Shown: positions 34,731 through 44,314, counted from the stretch's first letter. The stretch is DNA of 64,000 bases from Acidisarcina polymorpha (GCF_003330725.1 NZ_CP030840.1:6628116-6692115), one strand, 5' to 3'. Translations and numbers: made by a program. Notes: generated by a model not told the origin, from the sequence alone.

Positions 34731-35213
34731 ATGAGCACCCGCATCCTAATAGCCGCTGTGCTCTGCCTCATGCCGGCGTACGCCGCCGCCCAGACCGGCC
34801 CCGGCCCCCGGGGTGACGTTCTGGCAATCCACCACCTCATCGAGCAGTACACTAAGGCCGTGGACACCGTTGATCTGAACTTGCTCTCGGAAATCTGGTC
34901 TCACTCGCCCGAGGTCTCGTTCATCTATCCACTGGGCGAAGAACACGGCTTCGATGCAATCGAGCAGCATGTTTTTCAGAACGTAATGGGTGGCATGTTT
35001 TCGAAACGCGATCTTCAGACGCGTGGCATGACGATCTATGTGAACGGTGATACTGGTTGGTCTGAATTCCACTGGACTTTTTACGCGACAATGCGGGAAG
35101 GCGGATCGGCTGTGACCACACATGGCGTCGAAACGCAGGCCTACCGCAGAGAATCTGGGACGTGGCGACTGGTCCACGTCCACCACTCCGAAGACCGTCA
35201 GCCGACCCCCTGA
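34731..35213 (+). CDS. Secreted SnoaL-like (NTF2-fold) protein
   Basis: A 160-residue exported protein with a signal peptide (TRILIAAVLCLMPAYAAAQ). A SnoaL/DUF4440-like cone-shaped domain follows: HHLIEQYTKAVDTVDLNLL, EIWSHSPEVSFIYPLGEEHG, IYVNGDTGWSEFHWTFYATM and the ending strand GTWRLVHVHHSED. Fold members include ketosteroid isomerase-like and carrier proteins; no catalytic pair can be assigned safely. ATG at 34731 is chosen for AGAGGG just ahead and an ideal signal peptide; in-frame upstream starts (34710 region) are less likely. It stands alone. Confidence 0.8.
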   Translation: MSTRILIAAVLCLMPAYAAAQTGPGPRGDVLAIHHLIEQYTKAVDTVDLNLLSEIWSHSPEVSFIYPLGEEHGFDAIEQHVFQNVMGGMFSKRDLQTRGMTIYVNGDTGWSEFHWTFYATMREGGSAVTTHGVETQAYRRESGTWRLVHVHHSEDRQPTP

Positions 35214-35519
35214 GCACTTGCCCACAATGCAACGGCCCCTTGGACAAAGGGGGAACGATCTGTTGGTTTCCTATCAGAAGTGTCAGGGCTCCAGCTATGT
35301 CGCCGAGGCTGCAGAAAACTAGCAGGCGGACGAGGATCCGTGCGAGACCCCTAGAGGAGTCTCATCTCCGGCTGTGACACTCGGGCACAGTTGCTAGAAA
35401 CACGAAAAGTGCGATGCCGTCAGTTTCCCATAACCATAAGAATCACTTAGATCGATTGTTTCCACGACGGGGCGAGGCGTGGCGCGCCGTTGCGGGTGTA
35501 CTGGCATTCATGGCTCTTG
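35214..35519. other. 306-bp region without a supported gene
   Basis: A plus frame holds CPQCNGPLDKGGTICW, half of a zinc-ribbon-like pattern, but no start or partner half is present and the frame soon becomes arginine-rich. It may be gene debris. Nothing else is seen. Confidence 0.35.
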
Positions 35520-36200
35520 CTATATCGTGCCCATCGCGACCCGCGCAATCGCTTCAGCGTGAATCAGAGCGCTGTCGACAATAGGATAACCATAGTCACC
35601 CTCCCTTCCTTTGAACGCAAGGAACAGATCAGTCCCGCCAAGAACTATGACCTCCGCACCGCGATCGCGGTAGAGATTCAACCCTGCAGAGCCAAAGAAT
35701 CTGCGCTGATCGTCAGTCGCTGCACCGGACAACGCCATGGCAATGTAGTTAGAGTGGACTTTCCCGAGTTCTTCAGCTGGGGGCACGATGACCTCGACAG
35801 AGCCTATCCCGTAAAGCTTGGACTGCATTACGGATGTTGTCCCAAGCACGCCGACACGGGTTACGCCCATGGTAAGAAAGTGCGATTCTAGCGAAGGGAT
35901 TGCGCTGATGACCGGGAGCGAAGAAACGGCTTCTAATTCCTTGATGCAGAAATGAGCCCCCATAGAACTCAATGCAACGGCTTCACAGCCGCCCGCTCGC
36001 AACTGATTGACATAGCCGGCGAAGCATTCAGCTTGGCCGCTCACATTCGCCGCCTCCATATTGGCCACCAGTTCTGGCGCATGCGCGTTCGCAATAGTCA
36101 GCGATAGCCTCTGGCCTGCAGCGGCGTGCCGCTTGGTCAGTGCCCGGTAATAATATTCGGTCGACGCAGGGCCGATGCCGCCGATAAGTCCAATGTGCAC
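35520..36200 (-). CDS. Aspartate/glutamate racemase-like protein lacking both catalytic cysteines
   Basis: A 226-residue member of the Asp/Glu racemase superfamily. The start MHIGLIGGIGPASTEYYYRA and the pseudo-symmetric two-domain plan are typical. Active members use two cysteines, in CNT-type and GCTE-type motifs. Here the first site reads AVALSSMGAHFC and the second IVLGGTDLFLAF, so Ser and Gly stand where Cys is expected. Racemisation by the two-base mechanism is therefore unlikely. The rest of the fold is intact (VTRVGVLGTTSVMQSKLY, GYPIVDSALIHAEAIA), which suggests a retained but different function such as a lyase, isomerase or binding role. It stands alone, ahead of the tandem amidohydrolases on the same strand. 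Confidence 0.8.
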   Translation of the reverse strand: MHIGLIGGIGPASTEYYYRALTKRHAAAGQRLSLTIANAHAPELVANMEAANVSGQAECFAGYVNQLRAGGCEAVALSSMGAHFCIKELEAVSSLPVISAIPSLESHFLTMGVTRVGVLGTTSVMQSKLYGIGSVEVIVPPAEELGKVHSNYIAMALSGAATDDQRRFFGSAGLNLYRDRGAEVIVLGGTDLFLAFKGREGDYGYPIVDSALIHAEAIARVAMGTI

Positions 36201-36441
36201 TGTGACACCTCGAGAAAAACTACGTTGAATACAGTCCCGGCGGTCTCCGACACTGCCCGCCAGTGCCAGGATTACCGGTACTGCCTACATAAGGGCATTA
36301 GCCGATCACAACGGGCGAAGCTGGTCTTCTATCGCCCGAATGTGAGGGGTTTCCGTATCTCCCGTATGCTTTGTGGTCACGGTTTCGATCAAAACCATCC
36401 ATCGACCCTGCCGACCCCCGTCAAGGACGAGTTGATTTCAG

Positions 36442-37905
36442 TTACTTCGGCAGAGATGACGCTGGTGTCGGGTCTCCTTCGCCGGTGTCCGGGTTGACGG
36501 CGATCCGTCCTCGAGCCATCACAAAATGCAACTTGTGGCAGTCCTCGATATTGGTGAGCGGATTGCCGTCAAAGGCGATAACGTCCGCCGACTTGCCGGG
36601 AGCAAGCGTCCCTATCTGATCTGACAAATGAACCGCCTCGGCTCCGTTGACCGTAGACGCGACGAGTGCTTCCCGTGGAGACAAATGGCCCTGCTCCACT
36701 AGCGCGACCACCTCGTCCGTGACCGTACCGCCGTCGTCCGATCCGGCGAGAATAGTGAGCCCGAAGCGCTTCGCCAGAGCCATTCTTTCAGCGATCGGTG
36801 GAGCGGTCTTCATCAGCTCGTGGAATTTGCGAATGTTCTTCTCCGTCATAGGGATCGAAGGGGTTGGATGATCGATTACGTTCTGGATCGCCACAAGAAC
36901 GTACAGCGTCGGATCGAAGAAAACATGGTGTTGCGCCATTAGTCTTGCGACCTCTTCATTCAGGAAGTCGCCATGCTCGATGGAGTCGACTCCCGCGTCA
37001 ACGGCGGCTTTGATCGACTCCGCGGAGAGCGCGTGCGCCATCACGGTCCTGTGCAGGCGGTGCGCCGAATCGACGATCGCCCTCAGCTCCGCATCCGAAA
37101 ACGCCGGGCCCAATCCAGTATCGGAGTCGTCGGAGACTCCGCCGCTCGCCATCACTTTGATCTGGTCGGCGCCGAACTGCACCTGCTTACGCGTCGCCTT
37201 CTCGCACTCATCTACGCCGTCGCATACCGCGCGGGAGTAGAGAGGTGGCGATAATTCCGCTTGCAGCTTGCCATTGCGGAAATCCGCGTGACCTCCCGTA
37301 ATGGTGAGCGGCGATCCAGACGCCAGAATGCGTGGCCCAAGGATCGACCCCTCCGCGATGGCTTGGCGCAGCGGAAAGATCCCCTCCGGCACACTCCCAG
37401 CGTCACGCACCGTGGTGGCGCCGCCCCGCACCATGAAGCCGACGTTATACAGGCCCATTCCGAAATCGAGGTTGGGATCGACGATATGCGTGTGAGCATC
37501 GACCATGCCGGCCATGACAAACTGATTCTGCAGTTCCACCATCTTCACGTGCTCGGGCTTCGGGGCGGGGATCGCTTCCGCGCCGACATAGCCGTCGCGA
37601 ATCGCCGTAATCGTGTCGTCCTTCACCAGGATTGACATCTTTGGCTGAGGATCAGTCCGGGCGTCCGACAGCAACATCCCCGCATGGATGATCGTCCAGT
37701 GCGACGGCGCTGGCGGCTCTGCGCCGCGAGCGAGGCACGAAACGGAGAGTCCGAGTGCGGCAGCCAGGAACGCTTTCAATCCAAGGGAACAAAGGGCTCG
37801 GCGGGTGCACTCTATGAACCAAGCTCGTCGTCCCAGACGAACTCGATCATCCTCATCAACAGAGCAAGTGTGAAGGATATTTGTGTTGTCAAGTAATTCG
37901 TTCAT
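36442..37905 (-). CDS. Exported amidohydrolase, tandem copy 1
   Basis: A 487-residue exported amidohydrolase. A long N-terminal lead of about 35 residues precedes the hydrophobic export segment (LGLKAFLAAALGLSVSC, then ARGAEPPAP). Metal-site blocks: MAGMVDAHTHIVDPN (HxH), GADQIKVMASGGVSD (Lys), RTVMAHALSAESI, DSIEHGDFLNEE and TILAGSDDGGTVTDE (Asp). The C-terminal sandwich GTLAPGKSADVIAFDGNPLT is complete. The fold group contains imidazolonepropionases and Xaa-Pro/Arg dipeptidases (Zn enzymes). It is one half of a 1.58-kb tandem duplication; the copy at 38019 is about 90 percent alike. The two differ mostly in the HTHIV to GATTVRD stretch and near the KFHELMKTAPP helix, so their substrates may be diverging. 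Confidence 0.88.
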   Translation of the reverse strand: MNELLDNTNILHTCSVDEDDRVRLGRRAWFIECTRRALCSLGLKAFLAAALGLSVSCLARGAEPPAPSHWTIIHAGMLLSDARTDPQPKMSILVKDDTITAIRDGYVGAEAIPAPKPEHVKMVELQNQFVMAGMVDAHTHIVDPNLDFGMGLYNVGFMVRGGATTVRDAGSVPEGIFPLRQAIAEGSILGPRILASGSPLTITGGHADFRNGKLQAELSPPLYSRAVCDGVDECEKATRKQVQFGADQIKVMASGGVSDDSDTGLGPAFSDAELRAIVDSAHRLHRTVMAHALSAESIKAAVDAGVDSIEHGDFLNEEVARLMAQHHVFFDPTLYVLVAIQNVIDHPTPSIPMTEKNIRKFHELMKTAPPIAERMALAKRFGLTILAGSDDGGTVTDEVVALVEQGHLSPREALVASTVNGAEAVHLSDQIGTLAPGKSADVIAFDGNPLTNIEDCHKLHFVMARGRIAVNPDTGEGDPTPASSLPK

Positions 37906-38018
37906 TCGGAGAAGCTAACACGTCGCGCCAGCTTACAAGGCCCCCTGCTCTTGCCTTGGCAGGACGGGTCGCAAAATAGTCTGCAACGGACTCTTAACTA
38001 CAGGTTTGGGATTTCAAG

Positions 38019-39482
38019 TTACTTCGGCAGAGTGGACGCTGGTGTCGGATCTCCTTCGCCGGTGTCCGGGCTGACCGCGACGTGTCCACGGGCCATCACA
38101 AAATGCAGCTTGTGGCAGTCTTCAATGTTGGTGAGCGGATTGCCGTCGAAGGCGATAACGTCCGCCGACTTGCCGGGAGCAAGCGTTCCGATCTGACCTG
38201 ACAGATGAAGCGCATCGGCTCCGTTGACCGTAGACGCGACTAACGCTTCCCGTGGCGACAAGTGGCCCTGCTCGACCAGCGCGACGACTTCGTCCGTGAT
38301 GATACCGCCGTTGTCCGATCCGGCGAGGATAGCGAGCCCGAAGCGTTTCGCCAGAGCCATTCTTTCAGCAATCCGTGGAGCGGTAGCCATCATCGTCCGG
38401 AACTTGCGAATGTTCTTCTCCGTCATCGGGATCGAAGGCGTCGGATGATCGATCGCGTTCTGGAGCGCCACCAGAGAGTACAGCGTCGGATCGAAGAAAA
38501 CATGGTGCTGCGCCATTAATCTTGCGACCTCTTCATTCAGGAAGTCACCGTGCTCGACGGAGTCGACCCCCGCGTCGACGGCGGCTTCGATCGACTCTGC
38601 GGAGAGCGCATGCGCCATGACGGTCCTGTGCATGCGGTGTGCCGTAACGACAATTGCCTTCAGCTCCGCCTCAGAGAATGCTGGGCCCAGACCAGTATCG
38701 GAATCGTCGGAGACGCCACCGCTCGCCATCACCTTGACCTGATCGGCGCCGAACTGGATCTGCTTGCGGGTCGCCTTCTCGCACTCGTTCACTACGTCGC
38801 ACACCGCGCTCGAGTAGGCAGGTGGTGAGAGTTCGTCTTGCAGCTTGCCATTGCGGAAATCCGCGTGCCCCCCCGTGATCGAGAGCGGTGATCCCGACGC
38901 CATAATACGCGGTCCGAGGATTGACCCCTCCACGATAGCATCGCGCAACGGAAAGATCGCCTCCGGTGAGCTTCCGGCATCGCGCACCGTGGTGGCTCCG
39001 CCCCGAAGCATGAGGCCGACGTTAAACAAGCCTATGGCAACGTCCAAGTTGGGGAAAACGATATGCGTATGCGCATCGACCATGCCGGCCATGACAAACT
39101 GATTCTGCAGCTCCACCATCTTCACGTGCTCAGGCTTAGGAGCGGGGATCGCTTCCGCGCCGACATAGCCGTCGCGAATCGCCGTAATCGTGTCGTCCTT
39201 CACCAGGATTGACATCTTTGGCTGAGGATCAGTCCGGGCGTCCGACAGCAACATCCCCGCATGGATGATCGTCCAGTGCGACGGCGCTGGCGGCTCTGCG
39301 CCGCGAGCAGGGCACGAAACGGAGAGTCCGAGTGCGGCAGCCAGGAACGCTTTCAATCCAAGGGAACAAAGGGCTCGGCGGGCGCACTCTATAAACCAAG
39401 CTCGTCGGCCTAGACGAACTCGATCATCCTCATCAACAGAGCAAGTGTGAAGGCTATTTGTGTTGTCAATTAATTCATTCAT
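38019..39482 (-). CDS. Exported amidohydrolase, tandem copy 2
   Basis: A 487-residue paralogue of the 36442 gene with the same export segment and metal-binding blocks (DAHTHIVFPN, GADQVKVMASGGVSD, DSVEHGDFLNEE, LAILAGSDNGGIITDE). ATG at 39482 (MNELIDN) matches the start of copy 1; the open frame runs on to 39749 but that part has no counterpart in copy 1. No strong ribosome site is seen ahead of either copy. Differences such as DPNLDFGMGLYNVGF versus FPNLDVAIGLFNVGL surround the active site. Each copy appears to have its own promoter, from the duplicated upstream DNA. Confidence 0.87.
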   Translation of the reverse strand: MNELIDNTNSLHTCSVDEDDRVRLGRRAWFIECARRALCSLGLKAFLAAALGLSVSCPARGAEPPAPSHWTIIHAGMLLSDARTDPQPKMSILVKDDTITAIRDGYVGAEAIPAPKPEHVKMVELQNQFVMAGMVDAHTHIVFPNLDVAIGLFNVGLMLRGGATTVRDAGSSPEAIFPLRDAIVEGSILGPRIMASGSPLSITGGHADFRNGKLQDELSPPAYSSAVCDVVNECEKATRKQIQFGADQVKVMASGGVSDDSDTGLGPAFSEAELKAIVVTAHRMHRTVMAHALSAESIEAAVDAGVDSVEHGDFLNEEVARLMAQHHVFFDPTLYSLVALQNAIDHPTPSIPMTEKNIRKFRTMMATAPRIAERMALAKRFGLAILAGSDNGGIITDEVVALVEQGHLSPREALVASTVNGADALHLSGQIGTLAPGKSADVIAFDGNPLTNIEDCHKLHFVMARGHVAVSPDTGEGDPTPASTLPK

Positions 39483-39560
39483 TCCGGAGAAGCTAACACC
39501 TCGGGCCAGCTTGCAAGGCCCCCTGGTCTTGCCTTGGCAGGACAAGTCACAAGATAGTCT

Positions 39561-40067
39561 CCAACCGGTTGTTATCGTTGGCCCGCAGTCGCGTTCCATA
39601 TAATGTTCTGGGCTCAGATGTGATGGGATGATTCGCTCGGACTTCAACGGGGAACCCACTATGACCAAGCAGCGGAAGGACACCGCCATGAGGAAGCGCA
39701 TTGTGAATGCTACGGTGTACGGCATTGACGTTGGGCTGATGCCTGACAAAGGCCCTTCCTAAGTTTGCAGCGCAGAGAACTGATGACACAATGGTCGATC
39801 GGCATGGGGTGGTCCGAGCGGGAAATCGGTCTTCCTCAACACCGCTACAAGTTATTGGAAACGGCATGCGCGGATTTCATCATCGCGTGGTCGCCAAAAG
39901 CAGCCCACTTGCGAGGCCGTGTACATTTGCGCAGACCACTATGTGTCAGAAGTAGAACTGCGCTCGCAAGAACGGGGCGAACCATACACTCTCGGTGCGG
40001 ATTCCTTAAACGTCAGATTGTCCAGACTCGGGTTCGCTACTAGGCCCTTCAGCTTTGACCTCTTGCT
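39561..40067. other. Gap with no supported gene
   Basis: Short frames only. A 33-codon plus frame from 39661 (MTKQRKDTAMRKRIVNATVY) has a possible start but no family. Next to the IS3 scrap this may be insertion-sequence flank. Confidence 0.35.
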
Positions 40068-40297
40068 TTATCTCTCTAAGCAGCTCCGCCTGGTGCCTTG
40101 TAACCCACAGTATTTCTTGCGCCAGCGGAGGTTCGTCTGCTCCACGATACCGAATTCCTTACACGCCAGAACTCTCGTCTTCCGTTCGCGATCGATATCT
40201 CGATCTGCGGCAACAGGTTTACCGCCCGCGCAGGCGGGTATCGCTTGCATCGTCCCAGTTGCTCTCCTTGTTTAGTGTTTCTCTTCTCCAATGGCAC
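40068..40297 (-). pseudogene. IS3-family transposase OrfA fragment
   Basis: Two overlapping minus frames together give a piece of an IS3-type OrfA. One frame has RCKRYPPARAVNLLPQIEIS IANG-like sequence and the other resumes with LACKEFGIVEQTNLRWRKKY. This is the N-terminal HTH of OrfA, broken by frameshifts. No OrfB or inverted repeats are seen, so only a scrap of the element remains. Confidence 0.65.
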
Positions 40298-40621
40298 ACT
40301 TCGAGCCGGGCACTCGCTGAGGCTGGTACTTATGCCGCGTGTACAGGACTAGCCATTTGAAACCAAATTCTCGTAGCTGATCGATTCAGATTATTCAGAG
40401 TGGTCGAGCACAGTTTCGTCCAAGTTCCGAGCGTCTCCCCTTAGCAACTTGTCAGGAACAATCCGTCCCCTGTCTCAAAACCGTTATCTTTTGCAATCGT
40501 TCTCTTGCATCAAAACACAGGGTTACAAAATTGAGACTATGCAATGTGTCAGTCCGATGCAGTGACCGAATGAAAACTTTCACCACCAGATTTTACAACC
40601 GATCAAATGTCAAGGAGAGAA
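40298..40621. other. 324-bp upstream region of the 40622 gene
   Basis: No gene is seen. The last 120 bp are A/T-rich compared with the surroundings and probably hold the promoter of the secreted protein at 40622; I cannot define the boxes with confidence. Confidence 0.35.
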
Positions 40622-41320
40622 ATGAATAAGGAACGTGTCCGCAATGTTTTGCTTGCGGCTTTTACTGCTATGGCCCTCTCAATCTCTAGCAATGCTCAGA
40701 TTCGTTCGGCCTCGGGAAAGCTGATTGTCATGTCCCCACAGAATCTTCCTGACGCTGCTCAAGTACCCGGGGAAGACCTCTTCCTGTACCCCAATAGAGA
40801 CGGCGGTTACTATCTTTACGAAGAACAGCAAAATGGTTCTCGATTGCTCATTTTCGATGTGACTGATCCTTCACGGATCAAGTTGAAAGCTACACAGCAG
40901 CTCGCCGCCAGCGGCCCATTCGACTTTATCGACTATCTGAGCGACAAGACCGCGCTGGTACGCTATCGGAATGGGAAAGGAGCGGCAATTCTCGACCTAC
41001 GCGACGAAAAGCGTCCCGCGTTACACGAAGTGTCCGCACTGAAAGACAACGGTTCTACGCTGATTATGGATAAACCTGGCGCCTCGGAGGTGGACCAGGC
41101 GGAGCGTTCGGCGCGACCAGCGCGCAAAGAATATGAAGTCATTGACACTACCTCGCGGGATCAGCCTATAGTCCTCGCTATCGTAAGACAGGTAGAACAT
41201 CAATTACAGAATAAAGATACCGGGACGACATTTTTGCTCAATCGCGAAGGCCTCACTATAGTGCGACGCATCGATGTCGAGCAGTCGTTTCTAGCCCATC
41301 AACGACAACTAACTAACTAA
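40622..41320 (+). CDS. Secreted hypothetical protein (LVIVD/propeller-like start)
   Basis: A 232-residue exported protein. ATG at 40622 follows AAGGAGAG directly. The signal peptide is VRNVLLAAFTAMALSISSNA. The mature part has repeat-like beta strands: GGYYLYEEQQNGSRLLIFDV, DPSRIKLKATQQL, FDFIDYLSDKTALVRYRNGK and AAILDLRDEKRPALHEVSAL, as in LVIVD-type beta-propeller proteins. It is short, giving only two or three blades, and the C-terminal 80 residues are more polar. No catalytic motif is seen. The hairpin at 41347-41388 follows. Confidence 0.7.
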   Translation: MNKERVRNVLLAAFTAMALSISSNAQIRSASGKLIVMSPQNLPDAAQVPGEDLFLYPNRDGGYYLYEEQQNGSRLLIFDVTDPSRIKLKATQQLAASGPFDFIDYLSDKTALVRYRNGKGAAILDLRDEKRPALHEVSALKDNGSTLIMDKPGASEVDQAERSARPARKEYEVIDTTSRDQPIVLAIVRQVEHQLQNKDTGTTFLLNREGLTIVRRIDVEQSFLAHQRQLTN

Positions 41321-41346
41321 GACGGGACCGAGGACTCCCTAATTTA

Positions 41347-41388
41347 GCCAAGGCCATGAATTCTGTCATTCGGATTTCTGGCCTTGGC
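41347..41388 (+). terminator. Perfect 10-bp stem hairpin after the 40622 gene
   Basis: GCCAAGGCCA (41347-41356) pairs with TGGCCTTGGC (41379-41388) around a 22-base loop, 26 bp after the stop. No T run follows. It may end transcription or stabilise the mRNA. Confidence 0.5.
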
Positions 41389-42260
41389 GTATGCGCAAAT
41401 GTCGGTAGCAAAAGTTAGTATGTGTGGGTGCACATGATGTGGTCAATCCTTCGCGGAATTTTCACATCCTTGGCACATCTCCTCGCGTCGCATCGGAGAT
41501 GGTCTGAGGGCGACGTCTTTGACTTTGAGTCTCGTCTCCTCAAAGAGCACCGGCGCGCTGCCGACTCGATGAGCGGCTTGGCGCGTCTTCGATACGGTGC
41601 TTACTTGGTTGATTGATTGCCGTCTCCCATGGCATTTACGCAAGCGCGAGCCTTCTCGCGACGCACCGTTGACACCCTGATCTTCTCCTCGTCTGGAGGT
41701 ATGGGCGGGTCGTCTTCGATCGTGTCGACAGAGTTCGAATCATGACATCAGGGCTACGACTTCGGCGTCATTATGCTTCAACCGAAAGAGCTGACGATAA
41801 TGCGTACTCGATGCTGTACGGGCATGCGGGCCGTGAGGCATTAGAGCGCCGACACAAGCGTGTGGTGACGTACACCAAACTCAACCAGACCGGTGCATCG
41901 CTTCGTGCCTGCGGTTTTTTGTCCGTCGCGTCTCGCGCGGCGGTCCCTGAAGCCACCCGGGGCGGCCGAGGAAGAACCCCGTCGAAGACGTACCAAGACT
42001 TCGATGCGAGCGATGGAGAAGAAAACTACCCAAGCCGCCGCCGCTGACGTTCCCAGGAGCGAGTACCCGAGCAAACTGTCCTCTCACCCGGTTGAATCGG
42101 TGCGTCTCACTCTGCTTGGACCGGACAGCCCTAGAGGCACCTTCTCCCACAGGGTGCGTCATTCCGTGGTGAGGTGATCATTATTGTATCGTTGAACGGT
42201 GTACATAACGGTGTATGCAACTGAGTTACTGTGCAATATGTGGAATCAGGGCAACTGGCA
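41389..42260. other. 872-bp region without a supported gene
   Basis: Several short plus frames (41422-41616, 41742-42047, 41893-42177) lack start signals and family features. The first reads SEGDVFDFESRLLKEHRRAA and could be the end of a lost gene. No RNA gene is recognised. Confidence 0.4.
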
Positions 42261-42307
42261 AGTGTTTTCCGCTGGCTCGCCACCGCCGCACTCCCCTCGT
42301 GAGGGGT
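42261..42307 (+). repeat. 47-bp inverted repeat, left copy
   Basis: The segment beginning AGTGTTTTCCGCTGGCTCGC matches, with three differences, the reverse complement of 47747-47793. It contains the hairpin CCCCTC-GT-GAGGGG (42294-42307). The match stops sharply at both ends. With its partner it brackets AraC, SDR, tnpB and tnpA, so it may mark the end of a mobile unit. Confidence 0.7.
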
Positions 42308-42404
42308 TCTCTCAAGATGACGGCTGTGTCATTTTGTCCAGAGGTGAATAATTTGGCTTTCCCCTGACCCTCTGGAGGCTGGAACTACGGCGAGGAGAGA
42401 GCCC

Positions 42405-43319
42405 TCACTTCGCGAGCAGCGACTGGATGTGGCGCCTGGGAGGTTGACCGAAGAGCCTGGCATACTCGCGAATAAATTGGGTTGGACTTTCGTATCCAAC
42501 TTCAAGCGCCGCACTAGTAGTATCTAGGAACTCTGACATCATAAGCCGCCTGGCTTCATGCAGACGTAGTCGCTTCTGATACTGTAGCGGGCTCATTGCC
42601 GACATGGCTTGAAAATGATGATGAAACGTTGAAAGTCCCATTCCAGCCATGCTGGCCAAAGCTTCGATGCGTACTGACTTCTTGTAATTCTGCCTGATCC
42701 AGGCCATTGCTTGCGCTGTGCGGTTACTGCGAGTTCCGATGGAAACGATCTCACGGAGCCGAACTCCCTGTTGGCTCGTGAGCAGCCTATAGAGAATCTC
42801 CCGATGGATCAGACTGCCAAGAATCGCGACATCCTTTGGTTTGTCACGGAGCTCCAGAAGGCGATCAAGGGCGCTGAACAATTCTGGAGTGACAGGCCCC
42901 GATGCCAATGCGCGTCCCAGCGGCTGACGTTCCCGCCCCTCCAACTCTAGTTCTACGATGAGCTGTCTCGCTGCTTCGATGTCAATCTTGAGAAATACCG
43001 CGCAGTATGGCTTCTTCGGACTGGCCTCGGTCACCTGGGTCAATACAGGCAGATCTGTTGAGGTGAGAATAGTCTGCGATCCATCACATCGGTACGTTTC
43101 GTTGCCCAGTTCAATGCACTTGCGTCCCTGAAGAATGATGCCGAGACCAGGGCCGTAAAAGCGAGAAGCAGGCATTGTCGGAGCCGATCGGACGAAAACC
43201 TGCACTCCTGGTAGCCATGGATCATCGTTCCCCTCTGCTCCCGCACTCATGATGAACTTGCTTGCAAGCGCAGTCCGGGTCGAGTGCAGCTTCCTGCTTT
43301 CGGCAGATGTAAACCTCAT
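42405..43319 (-). CDS. AraC-family regulator (AraC_N plus HTH)
   Basis: A 304-residue regulator with an N-terminal AraC_N-type cupin-like sensor domain (SRFYGPGLGIILQGRKCIEL, LPVLTQVTEASPKKPYCAVF) and two C-terminal HTH motifs (IEALASMAGMGLSTFHHHFQ, SAALEVGYESPTQFIREYAR). Proteins of this type often control an adjacent oxidoreductase. Here an SDR gene diverges at 43461, a likely target. The ATG at 43319 is used; ATG at 43250 would shorten the poorly conserved N-terminus. The pair AraC-SDR sits between the inverted repeats and the Tn554-like genes, possibly as cargo. Confidence 0.88.
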   Translation of the reverse strand: MRFTSAESRKLHSTRTALASKFIMSAGAEGNDDPWLPGVQVFVRSAPTMPASRFYGPGLGIILQGRKCIELGNETYRCDGSQTILTSTDLPVLTQVTEASPKKPYCAVFLKIDIEAARQLIVELELEGRERQPLGRALASGPVTPELFSALDRLLELRDKPKDVAILGSLIHREILYRLLTSQQGVRLREIVSIGTRSNRTAQAMAWIRQNYKKSVRIEALASMAGMGLSTFHHHFQAMSAMSPLQYQKRLRLHEARRLMMSEFLDTTSAALEVGYESPTQFIREYARLFGQPPRRHIQSLLAK

Positions 43320-43460
43320 AGATGCCCAGCCTCGCCACTATTCTACCGTTCGACACGAATAGGCAGAAGTTCGGCACGATCGAGCTACCAAGTTTTTGTA
43401 ACAGTTCCATAGTATCGGCATTGGAAAGAGTTTCGATCACCAGTTTCGGGAGGCTACATA

Positions 43461-44195
43461 TTGGGCATCGAGGGTAAAGTAATTGCTATTACAGGCGCAA
43501 GTAGTGGCATCGGCGAGGCCGCAGCAGTTATGCTCGCTGAGCGGGGAGCACGGGTCGTCCTGGGAGCTCGGCGAATCGACCGTTTGCAAGCTTTGGCGTC
43601 TCGTATTCACAGCGTAGGCGGTCAGGTAGCCGTGGTACGGATGGACGTCAAGCGACGTTCCGACGTGCAGCAACTTGTCACGTTGGCCTGCAAGCGTTTT
43701 GGGCAACTCGACGTTCTCATCAACAATGCTGGGATCGGGCCAATCTCACTCATCGAAGATCTGCAGGTCGAGGATTGGGAGGAGATGATCGATGTTAATC
43801 TGAAAGGCTTTCTCTACGGCATCGCCGCAGCGTTGCCTGTCTTTCGGGAACAGGGCTCCGGGCACTTCGTTAACATCGTGTCGACCGCTGGACTTCGGAT
43901 CGTTCCGCTTCAGGCGGTATATGCCGGCACTAAAAATGCGGTGAGGACTATATCGGAGGGGCTGCGTCAGGAGGCCGGGGACAAACTCCGGGTCACCGCG
44001 ATCTCGCCGGGCTTCATTTACACCGATTTTGCAGAATCCATGACAAACCCCGAGGTAAAGGCTCAGACTTTAGCCGCGCGAGACAAGATGGCGATATCGC
44101 CCGATGCAATCGCCCGGGCTATCGCGTTTGCGATCGATCAGCCGTCGGATGTCGATGTAAACGAAATCGTAGTCAGACCTACAGCCCAGGGCTGA
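43461..44195 (+). CDS. Short-chain dehydrogenase/reductase, intact
   Basis: A 244-residue SDR with complete motifs: cofactor site AITGASSGIGEAAAVMLAER, MDVKRR, DVLINNAGIGPISL, the Ser in NIVSTAGLRIV, the YxxxK in AVYAGTKNAVRT and SPGFIYTDFAESM. A classical NADP(H) enzyme (the GARR after beta 2 favours NADP). The TTG start at 43461 is supported by GGGAGG seven bases upstream and the family N-terminus (MGIEGKVIAITG). It diverges from the AraC regulator. The substrate is unknown; relatives reduce ketones and aldehydes. Confidence 0.9.
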   Translation: MGIEGKVIAITGASSGIGEAAAVMLAERGARVVLGARRIDRLQALASRIHSVGGQVAVVRMDVKRRSDVQQLVTLACKRFGQLDVLINNAGIGPISLIEDLQVEDWEEMIDVNLKGFLYGIAAALPVFREQGSGHFVNIVSTAGLRIVPLQAVYAGTKNAVRTISEGLRQEAGDKLRVTAISPGFIYTDFAESMTNPEVKAQTLAARDKMAISPDAIARAIAFAIDQPSDVDVNEIVVRPTAQG

Positions 44196-44314
44196 TTGCG
44201 CTTGCGGGTAGCAGATCTTGTCGCGGAGTCCCTAGGCGAGCGCGAACTAAGTCGGATCATCGGTTGGGATCCGAATCAGCTTAACTCACGAGCAAGTCGG
44301 ATCGCACCGAAAGG

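Larger units (their letters stand above)
36436..39560. repeat. 1.58-kb direct tandem duplication
   Basis: Two direct copies, about 36436-37990 and 38012-39560, each holding one amidohydrolase gene and its upstream region. Offsets of matching sites are 1577 bp. Upstream DNA also matches (for example GGCCCCCTG near 37941 and 39519, and CTTGCCTTGGCAGGAC in both), so the promoter was duplicated too. Confidence 0.85.

Noticed and set aside
41733-41745. GTTCGAATC resembling a tRNA T-loop
   Set aside because: No T-stem pairing, acceptor stem or anticodon arm could be drawn around it.
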